64,000 bases of DNA from Lunularia cruciata (taxonomy: Eukaryota > Streptophyta > Marchantiopsida > Lunulariales > Lunulariaceae), in the NCBI GenBank assembly GCA_948567375.1, contig OX419762.1, positions 43,939,034 to 44,003,033 of the forward strand, written 5' to 3'. The position numbers and the translations under genes are program-made. Each line of letters opens with the position of its first letter. Position 1 is the stretch's first letter. This document shows positions 49,301 to 59,199 of this stretch, piece after piece. The notes below the pieces were generated by a model. That model had not been told where the DNA came from. It saw nothing but the letters and a program-made list of their open reading frames with translations, and searched no databases.

Positions 49301-52054
49301 TTCTAAACCTAAACTGGAAGGGAGTCTCAAACACAGTTGTTGAGCGTGAACATCATCGGGAACTTGTAGCCGTTATAGTCTTTGTAAGTTCTGGGAGTCG
49401 TACATCCATTCTCCTCCAACAAGGAGAAACTTTGAAGCGGTGGTGCTAAAATAGGGTCCGTCTTGTATGATACCTTGATAGTTAGGCATGAAGACCTGGA
49501 GTTGTTTTATACACAGCACGATGGATGGATGCGCTTGAAACTAAAACAATTCCAGTTTTTCATTTCAATTTTGAAGGGAATTCGAGGGCTGGAGAATGTG
49601 ATTTTTCACCAAATAGTAGTGGCAAATGAATATAAGGAGTACAATGCAGATTGCTGCGATGATGAGAGACCTTGCCAAATGCGAACTGCATCGAGCGTAA
49701 TGTCACGATTTAAAGAACTTCGCTACTTGGTATTCTCAAATACCTGTTTCCACAAGCCCTGCAAAAGATGTGCAGAGCGGCCTTTCCAATTGCCGCCCAA
49801 AATTACCATGCTCAGTTGGGCTTCTGTCGACACCACTTTTGCGTGTTCTACCTTGAACGAGTTGCTTGTTTTGCGAGTGTCCTCCTTTCCTGTGCCCTCC
49901 TTTCCTGTGCCCGTAATGAAGCAATTTAATCCTGCGCATACAAGTTCTCGAGGATTACAAAATCATGATACAATTCCTTTGCCGGAAGAATCTTCGACAA
50001 CGCTCGCGGAGGAGGGAGATTTTGTCAACTTGTGGCCACTGGATCGGTCTCTTACTACTCCAGACTCACTACCGGAGTCTTTTGGGCAACTTGTTCATCT
50101 GCAATCTAGCGATGTGGGTGACAAGTCATTTCCGAATGCAAGGCGGAACTCGGTCAAGTTGGAACTTCCAGACTTGGTCGCCTGTCAGAGGCTCAAGGCG
50201 CTACCAGAATCATTTGTGCGATTTCCACAACTACGGACTCTTAGAATAGTTGAATGTGGCTACTTGGGGGCCTTTCCACTCAATTTCGGGAGCTTAGCCA
50301 AATTGGAGCTACTGGAGATGCGACATTGTCACGCAATACAATCACTTCCGGATTCACTTAGACAACTTCCTAACCTGCGGGAGTTGAGTATTTCTCATTG
50401 TGAGAATTTGCAGGGCCTGCTCGACTGTTCTGGAACCTCAACCAAGTTGGAGAAATTATACTTTCCCAAGTTAGAATTACTGACGTTGGATAACTGTAAG
50501 CAAATTAGATCTCTGCCGAATTCTTTCTCGCAACTTCTCCATCTGAAGGGTTTGAACATCAGGGATTGTGCAGAGTTCTTGGCCCTTCCCAGCAGTTTTG
50601 GAAACTTAGCCAACTTGGAACAGCTACATTTATCTGTGTGTGAGAAACTGCAGTCACTGCCCGAATCATTCGGGCGTCTTCTCCACCTGAAGGAGTTAAA
50701 AATGAAGCGCTGTTCAGAGTTGCAGGCCCTTCCCAGCAGTTTTGGAAACTTAGCCAACCTTGACCTGCTACATTTATCTGAGTGTAAGAAATTGCAGTCA
50801 CTGCCGGAATCATTCGGGCATCTACGTCACCTGAAGGAATTGAAAATGGACTGCTGTTCAGTGTTGCAGGCCCTTCCCAGGAGTTTTGGAAACTTAGCCA
50901 ACTTGGACCTGCTACATTTATCTGAGTGTGAGAAACTACAGTCACTGCCGGAATCATTCGGGCTCCTTCTTCACCTGAAGGAATTGAATATGAACCGCTG
51001 TTCAGAGCTGCAGGGCCTTCCCAGCAGTTTTGGAAACTTACCCAACTTGGAACAGCTAAACTTGTCTAGGTGTAAGAAACTACAGTCATTGGTGGAATCA
51101 TTCCCGCTTCTTCTTCAACCCAAGAAATTGGAAATGTATGGCTATTCAGAGATGCAGACCCTTCCCGACAGTTTTGGAAACTTAGCCAACATGGACCATC
51201 TAAACTTGATTGGGTGTATGACACTGCAGTCATTGCCCGAATCATTCGGGTATCTTCTTCGCTTGAAGGAATTGGATATGTACTGCTGTTCAGAGTTGCA
51301 GACCCTTCCCAACAGTTTCGGAAACTTAGGCAACTTGGAACAGCTAAACTTGTCTTGGTGTCAGACACTGAAGGCATTGCCGGAATCATTTGGGCGGCTT
51401 CTTCACCTGAAGAAATTGGAAATGTACGCCTGTTCAGAGTTGCAGGCCCTTCCCAACAGTTTTGGAAACTTAGTCAACTTGGAACAGCTAGACTTGTCTT
51501 GGTGTAAGAAACTGCAGGCATTGCCAGAATCACTGGGGGGACTTCTTCAGGCCCTTCCCAGCAGTTTTGGAAACTTAGCCAACTTGGAACAGCTAAACTT
51601 GTCTGGGTGTAAGAAACTACAGGCACTGCCGGAATCATTCGGGCGTCTTCTTCACCTGAAGGAATTGAAAATGAACTGCTGTTCAGAGTTGCAGGCCCTC
51701 CCCAACAGTTTTGGAAACTTAGCCAACTTGGACCTGCTACATTTATCTGAGTGTGAGAAACTGCAGTCATTACCGGAATCATTCGGGCATCTTCTTCACC
51801 TGAGGGAATTGGAAATGTGCGACTGTTCAGAGTTGCGGGACCTTGCGAGCAGTTTTGGAAACTTAGCCAACTTGGAACAGCTAAATTTGTCTGGGTGCAG
51901 GAAACTGCAGTCATTGCCTGAATCATTTGGACGTCTTCTTCACCTGAATAAATTGGAAATGGAACACTGTCCAGAGTTGCAGGCCCTTGTGAGCAATTTT
52001 GGAAACTTAGCCAACTTGGACCACCTAGACTTGTCTTGGTGCAGGAAACTGTAG
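46310..52054 (+). CDS. HNL-C: alpha/beta-hydrolase-NB-ARC-LRR immune receptor
   Basis: Six exons, all phase 0: 46310-46375, 46660-46719, 46904-47575, 47795-47971, 48078-49196, 49556-52054, giving about 1,530 residues. The start MDIPSSSS is the first ATG of a short Ser-rich leader shared with HNL-B. The hydrolase (residues 43-325) keeps VVFFHG, GHSFGG (Ser157) and DHLSLCKP (probable catalytic His295). NB-ARC has GMGGVGKTT (Lys381), LLVIFDDV, SCFVVTSRDE, CDGLPLTLEVIG and MHEHLRTLG. Compared with B, the hydrolase has six extra residues (around SRDRFE) and the NB-ARC lacks a 19-residue insertion. The LRRs include a block of about 84 residues missing from B. The stop at 52052-52054 is CAG changed to TAG within an LQSLPES repeat, so the protein may be truncated. 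Of the four HNL copies this one looks most intact. Confidence 0.87.
50640..52054 (+). repeat. HNL-C LRR array, diversified 48-residue units
   Basis: About ten units of two alternating LRRs, LQSLPESFG-(R/H)-LLHLKEL and LQALPSSFGNLANLEQLNLS, mostly 144 bp long. Unit 7 carries an internal deletion (LQALPESLGG joined to LLQALPSS). Unlike in HNL-B, the variable positions differ in almost every unit (MKRCSE, MDCCSV, MNRCSE, MYGYSE, MYCCSE), consistent with longer independent evolution. Confidence 0.88.
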
Positions 52055-52307
52055 TCACTGCCCGAATCATTCGGCGTCTTATCCAGCTGAAGGAATTGGA
52101 AATATTCCGCCATTCAGAGTTGCCATTCCCAGCTTTGGAAACTTAATCAACTTGGACTTGGACTTCTCGGCCATTTTGCAGTCGGAAACTTGCCTAGTTG
52201 TGACGGCTGGAGTTGTTTCGGGGTCCAGAATCAGCCAAACTGGAACAACTAGGGTTCAGACTTTGGCCCAACGTCCAATGGAACGAGATTCTATTGTATA
52301 CATTTAG

Positions 52308-54663
52308 GGAATTGTTAAATACACCACACTGTTTACTAGTGTTTACTAAAATACATCACAACTAGTGTGTAATATTCTTAGAAGATACCGTCGCACCACT
52401 TTGAAGATCACACCACACTTTCCGGACCTTGGCAAAATGGACTGCATGCAACTAGCAAATATTGCATCTGTACTCCCCGACGAGCGGTTGGTGCTTGTGC
52501 TTGATCGGGACATTACTTTTCCCAAGCGCTCAGACTTGGTAGCGCTTGTCTAGAATCACAACCTAAAAAAATGGGTATGCTTACATCACCCAACAATCAG
52601 ACTTGTGCTTGATCGTGACACTACTTTTCCCAAGCGCTCAGACTTGGTAGTGCTTGTCTAGAATCACAGCCTAAAAAATAGGGATGTGTACATCACCCAA
52701 CAATCAGACACAAAACGCAAAACTATTCAGCTGGGTTGTGATCGTGGGGGCCAGTACCGCAAGTTTCAGAAACCTGCAGTCACCATGCAAAAGCGCCCAG
52801 GCAGCGGCACCCGCCATTTTGGTTGCCCATGGAAGGTGGTTTGCAAGAAACGATACGGCCTTTGGCAGATGGAGCTGAGCTATGTACAACACAATCATGA
52901 TCCATCCACAAGCAAGGCCGGACATCCCAACAACCGGCAACTGACAAGGAGGCGGAGCAGACTGTGAATAAGTCTTTAGCCATTGGAGTCCCAGCTTGTC
53001 AGATTTTGACGTTGTTAAGTCAACAGGACTGCAATTCGCTAGTTGTTGCCAGAACTATATACAATGTAAAGGCAAAGCACCATCATGAACAACTGTTGGG
53101 GTGCATGCCAATTCAAGCACTTCTGGATGAACTTCAGCAAAGTCAATTCAAACATGTTGTCCAATGCAACAGCAGTGGTAATGTCCCGAGGCTTTTCTTT
53201 GCACACCCAGATTCAATTTTGCTTGCCAGACAGTTTAATTCAGTTATCATGTTGGATTGCACATACAAGACAAACAAATTTGGAATGCCATTGTTGCATG
53301 TGATTGGACAAACTGGCCTCAATACATCCTTCACCATCATCACCATATTTCTCAGTGGAGAAGAACTTGGTGATTACCTTTGGGCTTTAGGTGAGCTCAG
53401 CACTCTCTTTAATGGCCAATTTCCAACGGTTACTATGTCTGATGCAGACAAGAAGCTTACCACTGCAATTGCCCGTGTTACTCCAAATTCCTACCATCTG
53501 TTATGCGCTTGGCATATCAAAAAGAATGTGCTTGCTCAATCAAAGAAGCACATCAAGAATGAAGATCGCCACAAACTTTTCATGATATCATGGTCAAGCG
53601 TGTGATGCGCACAGCCACCGGCAGATTTTGAAATGAAGATTTCTGCATTATTCACTGAAATAGTGGATATCCCTGCCCTTATTTAGTATCTCAGCAACAC
53701 TTGGCTTCATGATAAGGAAAATTTTGTCATTGCTTGAACTAACGATTGCCAACATCTCCACAACACTACGACATCTGCCGTAGAAGGTGCACATGTAGCT
53801 TTGAAGAGATACCTACAAGTTAGCACAAGAGACTTGTATGCAGTACATGAACAAATTGCACATATGCTTCAACATCAAGTTGTGGAGTATTATGTTGCGG
53901 AAGCTACTGAAAAGATCTTTGTCCCACACAACTTGCGAGCGGTTCTGATCTTCAAACATCTCGTCGGAAATGTGAGCCAATACACGTTGTAGTTGTTTGA
54001 AGAACAACGGGGTTTGGTGATGGATGTAGCAACAAGAGTAGTGTTTCCGGCTTGTCGAGGCACATTCAGAAGCACATTAGATCTACCATGTGCCCATGAC
54101 ATTGTGTTAGCCGGTGAAGAACCCATCGCATTGCACATGATTGGTCAACACTAGCATCTGCACTATACTCCTCTGTTTGATGTCCCACCTATGGATAAAC
54201 CTAGGTTTGGACATCTCGATGTGTTTCAGAAGCAACTCCAGATGCTTGAGTCCGTTTATGTGGAATGGCCACCTGCTCAGCAAGCTGAGGCCTTGATGCA
54301 AGTCTCAGAGCTTAGTGCAAGAGAGATGCACTCACTTGCCAACCCGTTACTGGTGCAATCGAAAGGACATCCACCTGGTGCTAAAAGCAACCAAAGAGTT
54401 AGACAATACGTGATCCATCAGCATCTCAGTGTACAAAGAAGATGTGTCATTATGGTGAATGCGACCAGGTCCAAGATACTCAGGATAAGCGCACTTGTCC
54501 ATCACGGAAACCACCAATACCGATTGATGTATAATAGTATGCATAATGTTGGGTCATGTTTCTTTTTCAATAAATTGTGGTGCAATGATTGTAGTGTATT
54601 TAATTTAGTGGTGATGCATGGTGTGGTGTATTTAGAAAAAAGTATGGTGTCTTTAACAATTCC
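52308..54663 (+). mobile_element. Mutator-like element (MULE), nearly complete
   Basis: Terminal inverted repeats begin GGAATTGTTAAATACACCAC at the left and GGAATTGTTAAAGACACCAT at the right (reverse complement). They are flanked by 9-bp sequences, ATACATTTA and TTATATTTA, which match at seven positions, as in a MULE target duplication. The interior carries a transposase with FAR1-like zinc-binding and MULE catalytic domains. The element lies about 250 bp behind the HNL-C stop. Confidence 0.8.
52470..54535 (+). pseudogene. MULE transposase with FAR1-like DNA-binding domain
   Basis: The reading, in several frames, begins with a FAR1/WRKY-GCM1-type zinc domain: IQLGCDRGGQYRKF, HFGCPWKVVCKK, and YVQHNHDPS with the paired His (52,720-52,940). 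The MULE DDE core follows: MLDCTYKTN (first Asp), MSDADKKL (second Asp), LLCAWHIKKN, and AVEGAHVALKRYLQVST (catalytic Glu, about 53,780). A SWIM-like DLPCAHDIVL lies near 54,080 and a KGHPPGAKSNQR tail near 54,370. A 108-bp in-frame tandem duplication near 52,490-52,680 doubles a DRD-TFPKRSDLV block, each copy ending in TAG. A stop at 53,605 and frame changes after it disable the gene. All catalytic residues survive, so decay is recent. Confidence 0.78.
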
Positions 54664-55530
54664 TTATATTTAATCCACTGTTTCTCGGGTATCAAGATAC
54701 AAGAAGTGAATATTTTGGCATATTGCCAAATTGTTTGGATCCTTTGACACTCTTTTTAAATATCTATATATGTAATAGAAGTTGATAAGTCTTCTCGGGG
54801 TGGATCATAAACTCGTGCAATCATTCTCCTACACTACTTCATTATCAAATTGTGGTTCGTAGGATCGATTGAGAATAGTATAGAAATCAAAATTAGCCTT
54901 GAAGGAAAGCTTCAAACTTTGAGTTGAAACTTTGGGTACCCTACAACCAGTAAATCTAAACCCTAACTTTAGCGGGTATGATTGAAAATGATGATTGAAA
55001 CTCCTTATGTGTTTGCAACAAAGGTAATATTAATTATGACGGAGATATGCACATGTGCATGCCATAAACCAACAATAAATTAACTTGGAATTAGTCAACT
55101 AGTGGGGGATGTGAAGAAAGCTTGGTGCTTTCTTCACAGTGGTGAAATACCTTGGAACCTTAACTAAAAATGCATGAGTTGCAGCTAAGGCCAGATGAAT
55201 ATTACAAGCCAACAACAGCTGCAAAGCTTGTCAACAATTTTGATTTCCTACCGGGATGGTATTATGGTAATGGGCAATATTATGGCATGATAAAATGGCA
55301 TTTGAGCACCTTTATAAAGTTGGAAAGGCTGGAGTGGATTGAGTGTTTGGGACTCCTCTCCCCTTCGAGTCTTTATGTGATCTTCAAATAGAGAACTATT
55401 GCATGCCTTCCGAAATGCAAACTTTTTGGGACCCTAGCTAACCAAGTTGGAGCAGCTGGTGTTATGGGTTGTCTTCGAATCCAATCGAATATTTTTGGGG
55501 CAACTATTTCTTTTAAGCACTTTGAGCAAC
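54664..55530. other. 3' flank of HNL-C beyond the MULE
   Basis: No intact gene. A plus-strand open frame at 55,170-55,391 (FDFLPGWYYGNGQYYG, then a KLERLEWIECLG run) has faint LRR-like spacing and may be a displaced HNL 3' remnant, but this is weak. X3 begins at about 55,535. Confidence 0.3.
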
Positions 55531-55534
55531 TAAA

Positions 55535-58282
55535 AATTTCAAAACATCAAATAGATTATAGAAAATATAAAACCTTTATAGACACTATATTCACAACACA
55601 TATTTATATTAATTGCTTATAGCTAACATGATTCATGGTTGAAAATTTTATGGAATTTCAATGTGAATTTATTATCCAACAAAAAATAAGAATAAAGGCA
55701 AAAATAGTATCTTTGAACAAATTTTATACTGCTTAATATTAGATTAATATCTTAAGGAAAATGAGTAAAAACTAGATTAACATTTAACAATTTTATTAAG
55801 TCATTAATATTTTTTTTAATTTTTAATTTTTAATTTTTAATTTTTCAATCATAACTATGTGTAAAGTATGATCTCTATTTGATAAAATCTCATATGGTTT
55901 TATGTATCTAAATCTGCACCTTATTATTCTCTTCCAATAAGACATAACTCCAAAAGAGTTTTCATCTTAACTAAATATCTTGCTTTTTTATTTCTTGGTA
56001 CTTTTAATGCTCCAATTCACCTCTCATCCTTCAATACACTACTTTGCTCCTCCAAAACTCTAGGGATCACCCAATCCAAACAAGTAAAAATGTTATTACC
56101 TACACTCAAAGCGCTTATGTTCATGCTACAAAGGTTCCTCACCACTACTCAACAAACATTCAATCTATACTAAATGCAAACAAATAGTGACAAATAACTT
56201 GAGAGTTTGTTTGTTAGTCTCAATTATGAGAAAGTGAACTCAATTTACATTACAATGAATTCTTAAATACTTTCTTAGGCTCAACCCAAGAGGATCTAAT
56301 GGTTGAAGTCTCTAGGAGATCTCATGTTTGCGTCTATAGTATACATTGCTAATCCTAACTTACTATCTTATTCTTATCCTAATGTAAAAGACTAAGAGAA
56401 TAAAAGATCAGAATGGAAGGTCATAGTTCAATTGAGTGAAGCTTCAATGGTCTAGTATGAGCTTTGACCTTGGTGTTTATGAGCCTTTTAGTTACAATGT
56501 TATCAAGAAGCTTCCAAGGAAGGTTCCTTCTTGAAGTTGCATTCCTTGGAGTGCAAGCTAAGGTAACTGTCAAGTAATCAACATGGCATAAAAGTAACTC
56601 AATCCTTGGAAGGTTTCTAGAAGCTTCTCACCATGAAGCTTCATAGATGCTTCTAGGATATTCTACCAAGAAGCTTCCTAGATGCTTATTATAATACTTT
56701 GAGGACAAGAGAATCCCCAAGAGAAACACAAGAGAGAAAACATAAAGCTTCATGCTTAATATTATGATACCCCAAAGGAGCACATTGTCTTTATTGTATA
56801 GCAAAGAGTATCCCTTCAAAGGAAGCTCCACCCTTGGATCAAACACATGGATTGGTGACATGTCAGCAAACTCTATCCTTAGATTAGTTGCATGGATGGG
56901 TGACATTGGTCCTTGTCCTATTTGGTTCGTCAAACAAGTTTGATTGGAAGGAATATTTAGGGAATTTTCTATAGGAAGCTCAAAATTACATGGGTGATGT
57001 ACAATTGGAAAGCTCTCGATGAGACAAACTATAGGAAAGGAAAGCTTGTCTTTCCTCCCAAAGAGAAGATGGTTCAACTTATTTTTGAGGCCTAATTTAT
57101 CTATTTAGGCCTCCAAAATTGGCTCTTAAGTTCTCAAGGTGTTTTCAACTCTTGCCCTATTAGTATAAATACTCTTTTGGTGACACCTTTATTTGATCTA
57201 ATAAATCCATCATATATAATATCCTTCTAGATATTACTGAGCCAATTTCCACCTCTAGATACTATATCTAGCTATTGGTATTATATTTATAGAACATTCT
57301 TAAAATTTTAGGTTATGCTAGCTCTACCTCCTTTTTGCTATATATATTTGGTTCTACTAACTCTTTAGCTTCTATAAACTCTATAGTATTGCATATAATC
57401 ACATCTAGATTATTTAGGCACCTTATATGTGTCAAGGAAGGTGTTACATCTTCCTCAAAGACAATTTGAGATTTATACTCCTTCAAATTACAAATAAAAA
57501 GGTATGTACAAATCCAAAGGTGTCTTTGACTACAAAGTAATTTGGACTACTTCTTACTCCTAAAATCCTAAAACTCCTAAGGACTTCTTTCAATGAAGTC
57601 CCCTCGGCCTAAGACTCTATTGCAAAGAATTACTTTTATCTCTATAAGTTTTTATAAGGAGGTCAATCTCCTCCTTATATTCTACAATTTCTAAGAGGAG
57701 AGAGTTCATGGATTTAGATTGAAGTGCTCCTTCAACTTGATCATTAATCTATTGAGCTTCTTATCAACATAGACCTTCCCCTCCAAACTTTAGATTTGGA
57801 ACTTGAACTTATGTATCTTCATCTTTGCCATCTTCCTTTGAGCCACTTCCTTGAGCATTTCCACAAATTGGTCCAAAATAGCTTTCAACTACTTGAGTAT
57901 CTTCAACTTCTCCTCTTTCAATGACCACTTTTTGCCTATGCTTTTGCAATGATCTCCTCCATTAATGATAGTTGATCAACTTCCTTCTCCTTCTCTTTCT
58001 CTAGCAACCACCGCTTCCAATTGCATAACCACTTTGCTTTTGTATTCATTGACTTGTACATTTATAATCACTAAGTAAACCTTGGCTTTCTCCATCTTCA
58101 TCACTTGCCTTCATCTTCTCTTTTTACCCTTGTTGCTTACCTTTGGCTTTGAGTCAAAGGGCTTTCAATTCTCCTTGTAGCTTCTTGATTTCTCCATCTG
58201 TTCTGCAAGAAGCAAAGTAGTTTGCATCTTCATCTCAAAGTTTTCATGCACTAAATCCTTTGTCTTCTTTGCTCCTTGCTTG
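55535..58282 (-). mobile_element. X3: degenerate coiled-coil retroelement-like copy
   Basis: Homologous to X2 in the same orientation, sharing its left edge (TTTCAAAACATCAA), the AAGCTTC-rich region and the minus-strand coiled-coil reading, but without X2's 591-bp duplication. It is interrupted by solo LTR L2 and cut on its right by the Gypsy element at 58,283. X2 provides the uninterrupted sequence at both insertion points, which fixes the boundaries. The coding frame has many stops. Confidence 0.55.
56690..57290 (-). mobile_element. L2: solo LTR (about 600 bp)
   Basis: Same family as L1 and L3, in minus orientation. The edges TATAATACT and GGTATTATA are mutated forms of TGTAATAC/GTATTACA. 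X2 shows the empty site as GATGCTTATAGAACATTC; here the LTR is flanked by CTTAT and TTTAT, a 5-bp duplication with one mismatch. It carries only one of the two U3 units of about 150 bp found in L1 and L3, which explains its shorter length. Confidence 0.78.
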
Positions 58283-59199
58283 TGCTATGAGGCAACATGT
58301 CTCTCACTCAAGATGAACCTCTGATAGCTATTATGGTAGCGCACCATGGATTAAGAAGGCAAGGAACTCAAACTCCATCATACTCCTCCAAGGCTAACAC
58401 TCCAAGACTCAAGACATTGCTCACTAGAGAACTAGATGAGAGAGAGATAGTTGCAAATGAAAGGATGATGAGTAACTCCTCACCCCTTGTTTATATAATT
58501 TTTAAAATAGTTATGCACCAAAGTTACTAAGTACTGTAGTAACTCAAGTTACTTGGCTAAAAGTCAAGAAAAGTAAAAAAGTAGAAAGGAATATCTATTC
58601 ACATGGGCATATTCCCCTAAGCATATGGTCTTATCTTGACCTAACCATTAAGTCAAGGATTTCTTCACATGGGCTATCCTTGGAATATAGAAGAATCCAA
58701 AACAATAAAGCTTGTAGGCCCAAGAGTTCTCAACTCTTTCCTCAAAGCCAAACACTTAGGAATAATACCAAGTCAATACACTAGAATCCAAAATAGTGGT
58801 GCTTATCTCTTTTCCACTTCTTCTAAAGTAAGGTCCTCTCTATCTTAGCTATGACTAACTTTAGCTAATCATGACTAATATAGAACCACCCTTTATCTTT
58901 ATATAAATAATATCTCTCAAGTACTTGTAATACCAAGCTAAATATCACAATACCACACATATGCACAAATGGGTGTTACATTTACCCCCGGACTAAGTTT
59001 TCACTTTGTCCTCAAAGTGAAAGTCTCTCTACCTTCTACGATATATCTTCAAGTTATCATGGTTAATATTATTAAAGTGTCTTCCCTCCCAACTCCTTGA
59101 GATCATATGTGTGATTGCCCCACACTTTTTCTACTATGAAAGGTCCAAACTATTTAGGCAAAAAATTCTTTTGCACTCACTTGAATCAAATAGAATCAA

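Larger units (their letters stand above)
44401..52250 (+). repeat. Segmental duplication, C copy
   Basis: Direct-orientation counterpart of 27,430-35,115, from about 1.9 kb before HNL-C through its LRRs. The right end is interrupted by the MULE at 52,308. LRR-like words (LELFRGPESAKLEQLGF in one frame) persist to about 52,260, so the original gene continued beyond the present stop. Confidence 0.85.

Noticed and set aside
51474-52070. Minus-strand open frame of 198 codons across the HNL-C LRRs
   Set aside because: Antisense shadow of the LRR repeats, with the same periodicity and no independent motif.
58297-58530. Plus-strand open frame of 77 codons beginning MSLTQDEP
   Set aside because: It lies wholly within the Gypsy 3' LTR on the opposite strand.
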